Shown: piece after piece, positions 33,508-42,235 of the stretch
Position numbering within the stretch: the stretch's first letter is position 1
Layout: each line of letters starts with the position of its first letter
Origin: Culturomica massiliensis
Lineage (GTDB): Bacteria; Bacteroidota; Bacteroidia; Bacteroidales; Marinifilaceae
Assembly (NCBI RefSeq): GCF_900091655.1
Contig: NZ_LT594621.1
Coordinates: forward strand, 2,170,001-2,234,000
Direction of reading: 5' to 3'
DNA: 64,000 nucleotides
Notes under the pieces: model-generated
The model's input: only the letters and a program-made list of their open reading frames with translations
The model's database searches: none
What the model was told of the DNA's origin: nothing
Translations under genes and position numbers: made by a program

Positions 33508-34386
33508 ATGGACAAACTTATCGTCGGAATCGGAGAGATTCTATGGGATATGCTACCCGAAGGGAAAAAACTGGGTGGTGCTCCCGCCAATTTTGCTTAT
33601 CATGCCGGTCAGTCGGGATTAAACAGTTGTGTTGTCAGTGCAATCGGTAACGACAATGCAGGCCGGGAGATATTGGAACACCTGAAAATGAAAAAATTAA
33701 ATTACAGTATCCGACAAACCGATTATCCGACGGGCAGTGTGTTGGTTCATTTAGATGAGGCAGGGATTCCGTGTTATGAAATCCAACAGCAAGTGGCTTG
33801 GGATAATGTTGCCTATACCCCGGAACTGGAAGAGATCGCAGCCCGAACCAATGCGGTATGTTTCGGTACGCTGGCGCAACGCGAGGAGGTGTCCCGCGTC
33901 ACGATAAACCGCTTTCTCGACCGTATGCCAGACGGAGACAAACAATATAAAATATTCGATATCAATCTCCGGCAGCATTTTTATAACCGGGAAATACTCG
34001 CGCAATCGTTCCGCAGATGCAACATTTTGAAGTTAAACGATGAAGAATTAGTGATTATCCGGAATATGTTCGGTTATAAACAAACGGATACTCAGGCTAT
34101 CTGCAACGCTCTGCGCTCGGATTACGATCTGAAAATAGTGATTTTGACCTGCGGGGTAAACGGCAGTTATATATTTACCTGCGAGGGAAATTCGTTTTAC
34201 GAAACTCCCCGTATACAGGTACGGGATACTGTCGGTGCCGGAGATTCTTTCACTGCGACATTCTGTGCAGCCTTGCTCAAAAACCGGAATCTCCGGGAAG
34301 CCCATCGTCTGGCTGTAGAAGTTTCAGCCTATGTCTGTACACAAGACGGCGCAATGCCCCCGTTGCCCGATCACCTGAAATATTAA
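33508..34386 (+). CDS. PfkB-family sugar kinase (fructokinase-like)
   Basis: The 292-residue cytoplasmic kinase has the PfkB N-terminal motif GEILWDMLPEGKKLGGAPAN and the C-terminal active-site motif RDTVGAGDSFTATF near residue 240, whose aspartate is the catalytic base. GGAPANFAYHAG is typical of bacterial fructokinases, which phosphorylate fructose at the expense of ATP. Fructose specificity is inferred from motif similarity. It stands alone and ends in a shared terminator facing the YeiH-type gene. The expected anion-hole glycines are present. Confidence 0.85.
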   Translation: MDKLIVGIGEILWDMLPEGKKLGGAPANFAYHAGQSGLNSCVVSAIGNDNAGREILEHLKMKKLNYSIRQTDYPTGSVLVHLDEAGIPCYEIQQQVAWDNVAYTPELEEIAARTNAVCFGTLAQREEVSRVTINRFLDRMPDGDKQYKIFDINLRQHFYNREILAQSFRRCNILKLNDEELVIIRNMFGYKQTDTQAICNALRSDYDLKIVILTCGVNGSYIFTCEGNSFYETPRIQVRDTVGAGDSFTATFCAALLKNRNLREAHRLAVEVSAYVCTQDGAMPPLPDHLKY

Positions 34387-34388
34387 AC

Positions 34389-34414
34389 ACAGAGCCCCTT
34401 CACCGGGGCTCTGT
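34389..34414. terminator. Bidirectional terminator between fructokinase and YeiH-type genes
   Basis: ACAGAGCCCC (34389-34398) and GGGGCTCTGT (34405-34414) form a perfect 10-bp GC-rich stem with a 6-nt loop between two convergent genes. Confidence 0.75.
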
Positions 34415-34416
34415 CC

Positions 34417-35673
34417 TTATGCAGTCAAAATTCCGCTGAACAATAACCAAGCCATTAAAAGCGTAAAAAACACATTGAATGTCTGTGCGCCGATAAAAGC
34501 ATAGGTAGAGCGCCTGTTTTCCGAGGTCAGTAAACTGCGGAAATCGGTTTCCAGACCAATCGAGGTGAACGCCAAAGCAAACCACATCCCCTGAATATTT
34601 TTCAAAATAGGAGTAGTCTCTTTGACGACTTCAGGTGATACCGCAAAGGAAAAAATCAATGAAGCAGCCACAAAACCCAGGACAAATTTCGGGAACCGCA
34701 GCCAAATCACCTTTAAACCCGGTTTTTCTTCCTCAACACCTTCTTTTTTCGTATACGACCAATAAATACTGATGGCAAAAGCAGCCACTCCCAGCAATAC
34801 ATTCTGTGAAAACTTTACAATCGTGCTCGTCTGCAAAGCTACGTCCCCATAAATTGCCCCCGTAGCCGCAACAGCTCCTGTCGTATCGATCGTACCTCCG
34901 ATCCAGGCTCCGGCCATCGGTTCCGACAACCCCATTAACTTCGCCAGTACAGGTAATATAATAATCATAGGCACCGCTACCACCATTACCAGCGACACGA
35001 CATAAGACAGTTTTTTCTTATCTCCCTTGATAGCTCCGGCCGTAGCAACCGCTGCCGACACACCGCAAATAGATACGGCACTCGACAACATCAAAGCCAT
35101 TTCTTTATCGATTTTCATTTTCCGGCAAAGCCAAAAACAAAAATTCCAAACCACAAACACCACGACACAAGACTGGATCAATCCCAGAGCTCCCGCTTCA
35201 AGTAAATCACCGAATAAAACATTTGTTCCGAGCAATACCAATCCGATCTTTACAAAAAGTTCAGAAGAAAGCGAATCTTTCAACCATTTCGGCAAGGTAA
35301 ATATATTACTGATAAAAAGTCCTAGCAATAAACTGAATATCACGGTTTCGAATCCCCAGGTCTTTAAAAATTTATTGCCGCCGACAACCATCGCTATCAA
35401 CGTCAGAAAAAAGACGACCGGGAAACTGTAAACCACTGCAGTCCATCTCTTACCGGAAAACAAACCGGCGATCAACGCCAGACAAAACATAAAACCGAAT
35501 ACGATCAGGGAATGCCCGACATTATCCAAGGCTATTACCTTATTCAACAATATTTCTGCATCCGGCCATGCAAACGAAGGCCAGGTCGGTTTAAACTGAC
35601 ACACAATCAATAAAATAATCAACCACCCGACAACCGTAGCCGTCCAATCTTCCGTTAATTTAAATCGCTTCAT
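34417..35673 (-). CDS. YeiH/UPF0324-family membrane transporter
   Basis: The 418-residue protein (ATG at 35673) has ten to eleven hydrophobic spans and the family blocks SSAVSICGVSAAVATAGAI near the middle, GAWIGGTIDTTGAVAATG and a C-terminal LETDFRSLL segment. The family is annotated as putative sulfate exporters (YeiH/PSE), though substrate evidence is thin. An upstream in-frame start at 35718 adds a hydrophilic leader with no conservation. It is monocistronic, convergent with the fructokinase. Confidence 0.85.
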   Translation of the reverse strand: MKRFKLTEDWTATVVGWLIILLIVCQFKPTWPSFAWPDAEILLNKVIALDNVGHSLIVFGFMFCLALIAGLFSGKRWTAVVYSFPVVFFLTLIAMVVGGNKFLKTWGFETVIFSLLLGLFISNIFTLPKWLKDSLSSELFVKIGLVLLGTNVLFGDLLEAGALGLIQSCVVVFVVWNFCFWLCRKMKIDKEMALMLSSAVSICGVSAAVATAGAIKGDKKKLSYVVSLVMVVAVPMIIILPVLAKLMGLSEPMAGAWIGGTIDTTGAVAATGAIYGDVALQTSTIVKFSQNVLLGVAAFAISIYWSYTKKEGVEEEKPGLKVIWLRFPKFVLGFVAASLIFSFAVSPEVVKETTPILKNIQGMWFALAFTSIGLETDFRSLLTSENRRSTYAFIGAQTFNVFFTLLMAWLLFSGILTA

Positions 35674-35924
35674 TTTTTTATCATTTTTTTCGCTGCAAAA
35701 ATGAACATTCTTTCTCAAATTTTAATAGGCATTTTTGCTGATTCCCTCTTTATTTTAGCCTCATGTTTTCATTGCCGGTTTACAATTTCAGGCCAGATCC
35801 GGCAGATTTTACAGACAAGAATGAGCTATAGACGACCTCATATATCGCGAGGAAGCGACAGCTGACATCGATCCGGAAAAAATGCAATTCACACCCTATT
35901 TACCTACAAATCAATATCTTTCAT

Positions 35925-36413
35925 TCAATCCTTCAGTTTAATTCCCAGATGAACAACTAACCCTTCTATGTTGAAACGGGAAAAAACGGCATTTTTCAGC
36001 TTATTATTTCCGGGAATAACAACCCTATTATAGGCTATAGAAAAGTCGGCCGCCGTAAGGTCCGTATTATGAAACATCGCTCCGGACAAATCACATTGTC
36101 CGAAAAAACTTCCTTGCAGATTGGCATTTGCAAAATCCGCACCTGCCATATCACACATTGTAAAAGACGTTTTTATCATTTTCATCCTTCTGAAATTGAC
36201 ATAACGCATCTGACATTGCCCGAAACGAAAAGAGGAAAAAAGATTGCAGGAAGAAAAATCCGTTCCCGTGAGTTTACATTCTTTAAAAAGAACATCGTAA
36301 AACGCCGTATATTTTAGCTTGGAAAGTGAAAAATCACAAGTATCATAAAAAGCTGTTGTGTCTTTTTTACCGACACATATACATCGTCCCGAACCAAAGC
36401 AACAGAACAACAA
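35925..36413 (-). pseudogene. Pentapeptide-repeat protein, apparently 5'-truncated
   Basis: The frame encodes repeated A(D/N)LXX-type pentapeptides: DFSSCNLFSSFRFGQC, ADFANANLQGSFFGQCDLSG, then a typical end (AVFSRFNIEGLVVHLGI). Family members normally begin about 20-40 residues earlier with one or two more strands. Here the frame is closed by a stop at 36417-36419 and the only available start is a TTG at 36413 followed by an atypical cysteine-rich stretch. I therefore read it as truncated, close to the divergent DUF4396 gene. A short functional version starting at the TTG is possible. Confidence 0.6.
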
Positions 36414-36483
36414 ACGTTATACTTTCCCTTTAAGCATTCAACCTTTTACCGGAAACTTCGTTAAACAAAAAAACAAAAATACA

Positions 36484-37209
36484 ATGACAACCCTTCAGAT
36501 TATCTCAGCTTTTTTTGTCATATCCGGTTTCGTATGTGCCGGAATTATCGCCTTGCATATACGGAAACACCCGCAACCGATGAGAATCATGGAAGCCGTA
36601 TGGCCACTGACCGGACTTTGGGCCAGTTGGCTGGCCCTGTGGGCCTATTATGCTTTCGGGAAAGCATCCGCGCGTTCTGATTCTTCGATGAATATGAACG
36701 ATATGCCCGGAATGGATAGGTCTGAAATGAACAGAAATCACATAAATAATAAAACCATCCGCCCCCATTGGCAGCAAACAACCCTTTCGACACTTCATTG
36801 CGGAGCCGGATGCTCATTAGCCGATATCACCGGGGAATGGTTCACCTTCTTTATCCCTCTGTATATCGGCGGCAGCCTGCTGGCCGGCCAATGGGTACTC
36901 GACTATATCCTGGCCTTAATCATCGGTATATTTTTTCAATATGCAGCGATACAATCAATGGAACATTTACCGATACTTCAGGGTATCCGGAAAGCATTTA
37001 AAGTCGATTTTCTTTCACTCACTGCCTGGCAAACAGGTATGTACGGTTGCATGGCTCTGTTTATTTTCGGATTCAACAGCGGTTTCCTTCCACCGAAAAC
37101 CTCCTGGGAATTTTGGTTTATCATGCAACTCGCCATGTGTGCCGGTTTCCTGACCTCTTATCCTGTCAACAAACTTCTGATCAAAGCCGGTATAAAACAC
37201 GGTATGTAG
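36484..37209 (+). CDS. DUF4396-domain membrane protein
   Basis: From the ATG at 36484 the protein has 241 residues with six or seven membrane spans. The C-terminal two-thirds match DUF4396: TLHCGAGCSLADITGEW near residue 103, MEHLPILQGIRKAFKVD and a final pair of spans with AMCAGFLTSYPVN. A methionine-rich loop (SMNMNDMPGMDRSEMN) before the domain could bind copper or another metal, which is an inference. It lies 62 bases upstream of clpP on the same strand but is probably a separate unit. A longer in-frame start at 36358 overlaps the pentapeptide gene. Confidence 0.85.
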   Translation: MTTLQIISAFFVISGFVCAGIIALHIRKHPQPMRIMEAVWPLTGLWASWLALWAYYAFGKASARSDSSMNMNDMPGMDRSEMNRNHINNKTIRPHWQQTTLSTLHCGAGCSLADITGEWFTFFIPLYIGGSLLAGQWVLDYILALIIGIFFQYAAIQSMEHLPILQGIRKAFKVDFLSLTAWQTGMYGCMALFIFGFNSGFLPPKTSWEFWFIMQLAMCAGFLTSYPVNKLLIKAGIKHGM

Positions 37210-37271
37210 AAAATCTTTTTTTGTTCGGTTAGTTTTTTGTAATTTAGCCGTCTGAATTAAAAAAATAGAAT

Positions 37272-37964
37272 ATGTTTTCACAAGACGAATTCAAGAAATA
37301 TGCTGTAAGACACAAAGGGATCAACAGTTTGACACTGGAAAAATTCCAATCTGTGACCAATAGCTATTTAACCCCGAATATCATTGAAGAACGTCAATTG
37401 AATATTGCTTCAATGGACGTTTTTTCCCGCTTGATGATGGACCGCATTATCTTCCTCGGTGTACCTATCGACGACGATGTCGCCAACATTATCATGGCTC
37501 AATTGCTGTTTCTGGAAACTTCCGATCCCGGAAAAGACATCCAGATTTATTTCAACAGCCCCGGAGGATCGGTTTATGCCGGATTGGGGATTTACGATAC
37601 CATGCAATACATATCGTGTGATGTTGCAACGACCTGTACAGGCCTGGCAGCTTCTATGAGTGCCGTACTGCTGACCGCAGGTACAAAAGGAAAACGCTCG
37701 GCTTTGCGCCATTCCCGCATCATGATCCATCAGCCGCTGGGAGGAGCCCAGGGGCAAGCTTCAGATATCGAGATCACAGCCCGGGAAATACAAAAACTGA
37801 AAAAAGAATTGTTCACAATCATCGCCGACCATTCCGGTAATCCTTATAAGAAAGTAGAAAAAGATTCCGATCGTGACTACTGGATGACTGCCCAGGAAGC
37901 GATGGACTACGGCATGATCGATAAAGTATTAATCAGAGAAAAAAAGAATGAAAATGCAGGATAA
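37272..37964 (+). CDS. clpP: ATP-dependent Clp protease proteolytic subunit
   Basis: This 230-residue serine protease forms the tetradecameric chamber that degrades proteins fed by ClpX. The nucleophile lies in GLAASMSAVLL (serine near residue 122) and the histidine in RIMIHQPLGG near residue 147; the catalytic aspartate lies further on in the SDRDYW region. The N-terminal 30 residues form the propeptide/axial-loop region. clpX overlaps its 3' end by 17 bases, so the two are translated from one mRNA. Length is slightly above E. coli ClpP, as in other Bacteroidetes. Confidence 0.96.
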   Translation: MFSQDEFKKYAVRHKGINSLTLEKFQSVTNSYLTPNIIEERQLNIASMDVFSRLMMDRIIFLGVPIDDDVANIIMAQLLFLETSDPGKDIQIYFNSPGGSVYAGLGIYDTMQYISCDVATTCTGLAASMSAVLLTAGTKGKRSALRHSRIMIHQPLGGAQGQASDIEITAREIQKLKKELFTIIADHSGNPYKKVEKDSDRDYWMTAQEAMDYGMIDKVLIREKKNENAG

Positions 37965-39168
37965 GTGCTCGTTTTGCGGTCGTTTCCGCAATGAAGTCGA
38001 CTTATTGATTGCAGGAACCGACGGATTTATTTGCGACCAGTGTGCTACCCAGGCTTTCGAGATCGTCAAAGAAGAGATGAAGAGTAAATCGACTCTCGAC
38101 CTGAACAATATCGAAGTAAAAAAACCGATGGAGATCAAGGCTTTTCTTGACCAATATGTCGTGGGACAGGACGAGGCTAAAAAACACATAGCTGTTGCCG
38201 TATACAATCATTACAAACGACTCACCCAAAAGGGACAGGACGACGATGTGGAAATCGAGAAATCCAATATCATCATGGTCGGACGCACCGGAACCGGAAA
38301 AACACTTTTGGCCCGCACCATTGCTAAAATGCTGCACGTGCCGTTTACGATTGTGGATGCTACGGTATTAACGGAAGCGGGGTATGTCGGAGAGGATATC
38401 GAATCGATCCTGACCCGCCTGTTACAAGCAGCCGACTATGACGTCGAAGCTGCTGAAAAAGGAATCGTATTTATCGACGAACTGGATAAAATCGCCCGCA
38501 AAGGCGACAATCCGTCGATTACCCGCGATGTAAGCGGAGAAGGGGTGCAGCAAGGACTTCTGAAATTACTGGAAGGCTCGGTTGTAAATGTTCCTCCCCA
38601 GGGCGGACGTAAGCATCCCGAGCAAAAAATGATTCCCGTAAATACAAAAAACATATTGTTTATCTGCGGAGGCGCTTTCGACGGTATCGAGCGTAAAATT
38701 GCATTACGCCTGAATACCAAAGTAGTCGGATTTAATGCCAGCCAGAATAATGCCATGATCGACCGGGACAATTTCTTACAATATATCGCTCCCCAGGATT
38801 TGAAAGCTTTCGGACTGATACCGGAAATCATCGGCCGGCTTCCGATTCTGACCTATCTGGAACCGTTGGACAGGGCAACATTGCGGAATATCCTGACAGA
38901 GCCGAAAAATGCTATTATCCGTCAATATATCAAGCTGTTCGAATTGGACGGCATTGCCCTGAAATTCGATGAAGAGGTATATGAATATATTGTAGACAAG
39001 GCTGTCGAATTCAAACTCGGGGCACGCGGATTGCGCTCTATTTGCGAGGCCATCATGACTGATCTGATGTATGAGGTGCCCTCGGGGACTCAAAAAAGCA
39101 TTACAGTAACCAAAGCTTATGCAGAGAAGCGACTCAGCCACCTCAATGCACAACAACTAAGAGCCTGA
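37948..39168 (+). CDS. clpX: ATP-dependent Clp protease ATP-binding subunit ClpX
   Basis: The 406-residue unfoldase has an N-terminal zinc-binding domain (CSFCGR and CDQCA), a Walker A motif GRTGTGKTLLA near residue 116, Walker B IVFIDELDK near residue 175, and sensor-2 GARGLRS near residue 370. The pore loop GYVG (EAGYVGED) and the IGF-equivalent ClpP-docking region (FICGGAFDGIE and following) are present. It overlaps clpP by 17 bases; a second ATG at 37954 would shorten it by two residues. A strong terminator follows its stop. Confidence 0.96.
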   Translation: MKMQDKCSFCGRFRNEVDLLIAGTDGFICDQCATQAFEIVKEEMKSKSTLDLNNIEVKKPMEIKAFLDQYVVGQDEAKKHIAVAVYNHYKRLTQKGQDDDVEIEKSNIIMVGRTGTGKTLLARTIAKMLHVPFTIVDATVLTEAGYVGEDIESILTRLLQAADYDVEAAEKGIVFIDELDKIARKGDNPSITRDVSGEGVQQGLLKLLEGSVVNVPPQGGRKHPEQKMIPVNTKNILFICGGAFDGIERKIALRLNTKVVGFNASQNNAMIDRDNFLQYIAPQDLKAFGLIPEIIGRLPILTYLEPLDRATLRNILTEPKNAIIRQYIKLFELDGIALKFDEEVYEYIVDKAVEFKLGARGLRSICEAIMTDLMYEVPSGTQKSITVTKAYAEKRLSHLNAQQLRA

Positions 39169-39171
39169 AAT

Positions 39172-39203
39172 AAAAAAAGCGAATCTTCCGATTCGCTTTT
39201 TTT
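39172..39203. terminator. Bidirectional terminator after clpX
   Basis: AAAAAAAGCGAAT (39172-39184) pairs with ATTCGCTTTTTTT (39191-39203) around a 6-nt loop. The A-run and T-run flanks make it an efficient terminator in both directions, serving clpX and the convergent SRPBCC gene. Confidence 0.9.
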
Positions 39204-39669
39204 ATTTAAACATCATATAAGGAATTTTGGTAAGTCCCTCCGCCAACTGATTGATTCCTTTCTCCAATTTTCCTTTCAGCATCATTTTCAGCATCATATT
39301 CATTTCTGCCAGAAAAGTAAGCCGCAAGCGCGTATCGTAAGGACCGTTCTCCAGCAACTGTATCCATAGGTTAAACTCAAAAGGCACACTCCCGTCTCCC
39401 CCGATCTTTATCAGCTTAGGTTCTTCTTTTTCTATTATTTTTACTGCTACATCCCCAAGTCCTTTTACTTTAAAAGTACATCTATCCTCTTCAAAACGGA
39501 TATCCTCGATCTTATCACTCACCTCTTTCATCTGCTCCTGTCCTACCCCCATTTGCTTTGCCATATTCACCACTGTCCCGATACGATTGAAATCCGACAA
39601 AAAGGAATATACGCTATCGATCGTACTGTCAATTTTTACAATCTCGCTTACAATTTTTACTTCTGCCAT
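39202..39669 (-). CDS. SRPBCC-fold small protein
   Basis: The 155-residue protein begins AEVKIVSEIVKIDSTIDSVY followed by a single START/SRPBCC-like beta-sheet and a long C-terminal helix with MNMMLKMMLKGKLEKGINQL. Members of this group bind small hydrophobic ligands or act as scaffolds; no catalytic residues can be identified. It is common next to pyrE in Bacteroidetes, and pyrE lies 65 bases upstream on the same strand. Function is unknown. Confidence 0.75.
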   Translation of the reverse strand: MAEVKIVSEIVKIDSTIDSVYSFLSDFNRIGTVVNMAKQMGVGQEQMKEVSDKIEDIRFEEDRCTFKVKGLGDVAVKIIEKEEPKLIKIGGDGSVPFEFNLWIQLLENGPYDTRLRLTFLAEMNMMLKMMLKGKLEKGINQLAEGLTKIPYMMFK

Positions 39670-39734
39670 AAATAAAACATTTCATAACATTCACGCTATC
39701 AACTTTCCCCTGTGATGTCTTGTCTTTCTGATTT

Positions 39735-40364
39735 TTATTGATATGTTTCCGGGCTCTTCCGCCATTCTTTCAGCTTCTCGACATCGGCCTCCTGTACATA
39801 TCCCGTCTTCACGGCCAGATCGATCATCGCATTATAATTACTCAACGTTGTCAATTCACAAGCGGCTGCCTTAAAATTATCGGTTGCCTTCTGAAAACCA
39901 TAAGTAAATATCGCCGCCATACCCAACACTTCACAACCGGCTTTCCGCAACGCCTCGACAGCCTGTAGGCTGGAACCGCCCGTAGATATCAGATCTTCAA
40001 TAACCACAACCTTTTGTCCGGCTTTGTATTCCCCTTCGATCAGATTTTCCAATCCGTGCGATTTTGCAGAAGAACGTATATATATAAAAGGTAAATTCAG
40101 TTCCTGAGCTACCAATACCCCCTGGGCAATCGCTCCCGTAGCAACTCCGGCAATTACTTCAGCCTGCGGATACTTTTCGCGTACGACAGCCGCAAACTGA
40201 TCACGGATATACGAACGTACCTCCGGGTAAGACAAGGTCTTCCGGTTATCGCAATAAATCGGAGATTTCCAACCGGAAGCCCAGGTAAACGGATGAGCGG
40301 GTTCCAGTTTAATTGCTTTGATTTTCAATAAATGTAAGGCTACATTTTCAGCAACTGTACTCAT
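39735..40364 (-). CDS. pyrE: Orotate phosphoribosyltransferase
   Basis: Translated from the ATG at 40364 the enzyme has 209 residues and converts orotate and PRPP to orotidine monophosphate in pyrimidine synthesis. The PRPP-binding motif is VVVIEDLISTGGS near residue 122; the flexible-loop segment RSSAKSHGLENLIEG and the N-terminal SPIYCDNRK motif are those of PyrE. A start ten codons upstream (40394) is possible but unconserved. It precedes the SRPBCC gene and diverges from the Nudix gene. Confidence 0.95.
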   Translation of the reverse strand: MSTVAENVALHLLKIKAIKLEPAHPFTWASGWKSPIYCDNRKTLSYPEVRSYIRDQFAAVVREKYPQAEVIAGVATGAIAQGVLVAQELNLPFIYIRSSAKSHGLENLIEGEYKAGQKVVVIEDLISTGGSSLQAVEALRKAGCEVLGMAAIFTYGFQKATDNFKAAACELTTLSNYNAMIDLAVKTGYVQEADVEKLKEWRKSPETYQ

Positions 40365-40370
40365 TTTTAC

Positions 40371-40378
40371 TATTTTTG
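40371..40378 (+). promoter_or_regulatory. Candidate -7 element for the Nudix gene
   Basis: TATTTTTG matches the Bacteroidetes -7 consensus exactly and lies between the divergent pyrE and Nudix genes. No clear TTTG lies 19 bases upstream. If used, transcription would begin near 40385, which favours the Nudix start at 40448. Confidence 0.4.
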
Positions 40379-40447
40379 TAAGGTTATTATTCAATGCTCA
40401 TTATGTCGTTTCTTCCCCTAAAGGCCGAAACCAATATAACACCGCAA

Positions 40448-41059
40448 ATGTACAAAGTATTTTTTAAAGAATCCTCCTTTCTGTTAACCGATAACCAATC
40501 CCGGTTAAAAAATGTTCCGGACTCTTTCGTCCATACAGATAGGGCAACGACCTGCAATCACATTTACACCCGATTACAGCAGGACGAAATTTTTCATATC
40601 ACGATTTATCACCGGGACATCAGCCGTTTGTTCGAAGATTTCAAAGCCTGCTTTAAAGTAGTCGGAGCAGCAGGAGGTGTCGTCCGGCAAAACGACACCA
40701 TACTTATGATAAAAAGGCTTGGCATGTACGATCTGCCCAAAGGACATATCGAACCCGGAGAAAATGCGGAAAAATGTGCCGTCCGCGAAGTTACCGAAGA
40801 ATGCGGTGTACAGGGTCTGGAAACAGACATTCCCCTGAACGATACCTGGCATATCTATTACCGGGACGGGCAATGGCATCTGAAACACACCTATTGGTTT
40901 GTCATGCACTGCCCCCCTATCCAACATCTGACACCACAAACCGAAGAAGATATTGAAGAAGTATTCTGGTTGAAAACCGCCGATATTTCGCGTATTTTAC
41001 CGAAAACCTACGCCTCTTTAAGACCGGTGCTGGAACAAATGCAGAAACAGGATTTTTGA
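40448..41059 (+). CDS. Nudix hydrolase
   Basis: From the ATG at 40448 the protein has 203 residues. An N-terminal region of about 85 residues with no known domain precedes the Nudix fold. The Nudix box is GHIEPGENAEKCAVREVTEE followed by CGV, with all catalytic glutamates present. Such enzymes hydrolyse nucleoside-diphosphate-linked substrates; the exact one is not readable. Upstream in-frame starts at 40394 and 40403 exist, but the segment they add looks non-coding. It is divergent from pyrE and convergent with a sugar-kinase gene. Confidence 0.88.
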   Translation: MYKVFFKESSFLLTDNQSRLKNVPDSFVHTDRATTCNHIYTRLQQDEIFHITIYHRDISRLFEDFKACFKVVGAAGGVVRQNDTILMIKRLGMYDLPKGHIEPGENAEKCAVREVTEECGVQGLETDIPLNDTWHIYYRDGQWHLKHTYWFVMHCPPIQHLTPQTEEDIEEVFWLKTADISRILPKTYASLRPVLEQMQKQDF

Positions 41060-41078
41060 TTTACGATTTTTAGCGGAC

Positions 41079-41114
41079 TTCCGGATTCCGTCCACTCCAC
41101 AACTGAATCCGGAA
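41079..41114. terminator. Hairpin between convergent Nudix and kinase genes
   Basis: TTCCGGATTC (41079-41088) and GAATCCGGAA (41105-41114) form a perfect 10-bp stem with a 16-nt loop in the spacer between two convergent genes. Confidence 0.5.
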
Positions 41115-41221
41115 CCGGCAGATTTGTTACACCCCCAAAAAATCAAAACTACAATTTCTATCCGGTCCGCCGTTTTCTCCCAATTTTCAAATCTTATTTT
41201 CCCTCAAATGAAATCTGAAAT

Positions 41222-42061
41222 TCAGGATCTGTCCCGGTGATATGTAATCAACCCCTGCATGGGGGCCGGCATAAACCTCCCCGGCTGTAAGCCGTTTTGC
41301 AATAACAGTCTTTCCAGTTGCGGGCGGAAAACACAGGCAACACTTCCGGTAAAGGATACCGGCAATTGCTGCGCCATTTTGTATTGCAGTATATTACGCC
41401 GGATAAATTCGTCGAAACTGCCGGAAACAAGTCCCTCTATATAAGGCATATCGATATGCGCAGACAGGAACGTAGTAAAAGTAGCCAAAAAACGATTGGC
41501 TAACGGGCGACCGTAAATCCGGTCCATTAATTCTGCATACGTCAATCCGGTTTCCCGAAAGAACAGTTGCTTCACTTCTCCCGGAGCCACGCCTTTCAAC
41601 ACATCCGCCAGCAATTTTTTTCCCAGGACAGCCCCGCTGCCTTCATCCCCGAGAATAAATCCCAAAGGAGAAACATTTTCACGAATCATTTCTCCGTCAT
41701 AATAACAGGAATTAGACCCCGTACCCAAAATACAGACAATACCGGGGTTACAGCCACACAGCGCCCGGGCAGCTCCTTCGAGGTCCGTCATCACTTCAGC
41801 CTCTGCCGTTCCGAAACAACGACACAACGCCCTTCTTACAAATTCATTTTTTTCCGGGAAAGCACAACCGGCACCGTAAAACCACACCCGGCCTACCTGA
41901 CGGGGCCGCCCCGCAAATTCCCGCTCCAACAAGCCGACAATCTCACTTTCCGACAAATACACCGGATTAATACCCGTCGTATGATACATTTCTTCCTTCC
42001 CGTCACTTACCACACACCACTGCGTTTTCGTCGAACCGCTATCTGCAATTACATAAGTCAT
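41222..42061 (-). CDS. BadF/BadG-type N-acetylsugar kinase
   Basis: The 279-residue protein has the ASKHA ATPase fold: phosphate-1 motif IADSGSTKTQWCVV at the start, adenosine-side LGTGSNSCYYDG near residue 114 and LGDEGSGAVLGKKLL. Proteins of this type in Bacteroidetes phosphorylate N-acetylglucosamine or N-acetylmuramic acid released from cell-wall fragments; here that is inferred from the adjacent SpoIID and AmpG-like genes. It is transcribed away from that operon and has its own -7 box at 42086-42093. Confidence 0.8.
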   Translation of the reverse strand: MTYVIADSGSTKTQWCVVSDGKEEMYHTTGINPVYLSESEIVGLLEREFAGRPRQVGRVWFYGAGCAFPEKNEFVRRALCRCFGTAEAEVMTDLEGAARALCGCNPGIVCILGTGSNSCYYDGEMIRENVSPLGFILGDEGSGAVLGKKLLADVLKGVAPGEVKQLFFRETGLTYAELMDRIYGRPLANRFLATFTTFLSAHIDMPYIEGLVSGSFDEFIRRNILQYKMAQQLPVSFTGSVACVFRPQLERLLLQNGLQPGRFMPAPMQGLITYHRDRS

Positions 42062-42085
42062 ATCGCACTACTTTATTCTTCTAAA

Positions 42086-42093
42086 CAAAGATA
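42086..42093 (-). promoter_or_regulatory. Candidate -7 element for the sugar kinase gene
   Basis: On the minus strand TATCTTTG matches the -7 consensus TAnnTTTG exactly, 24 bases before the kinase start codon. A -33 TTTG is not evident at 19 bases. Confidence 0.45.
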
Positions 42094-42186
42094 GAACAAT
42101 CTTAAAAACCGAAAACCGAAAACGGGAATTTATTTCAGGAAAAGCCATATATTTGATAAATTTATCGCCGCATAAATTTTACCGTT

Positions 42187-42194
42187 TAAATTTG
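42187..42194 (+). promoter_or_regulatory. Candidate -7 element for the cell-wall recycling operon
   Basis: TAAATTTG matches the Bacteroidetes -7 consensus exactly and lies 41 bases before the glycosyltransferase start. It would drive the four overlapping genes up to 47732. The -33 element is weak. Confidence 0.45.
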
Positions 42195-42235
42195 TTATCG
42201 TTTTCGTGCAAAATATAAAGTAAGCTGCGTCGTTT

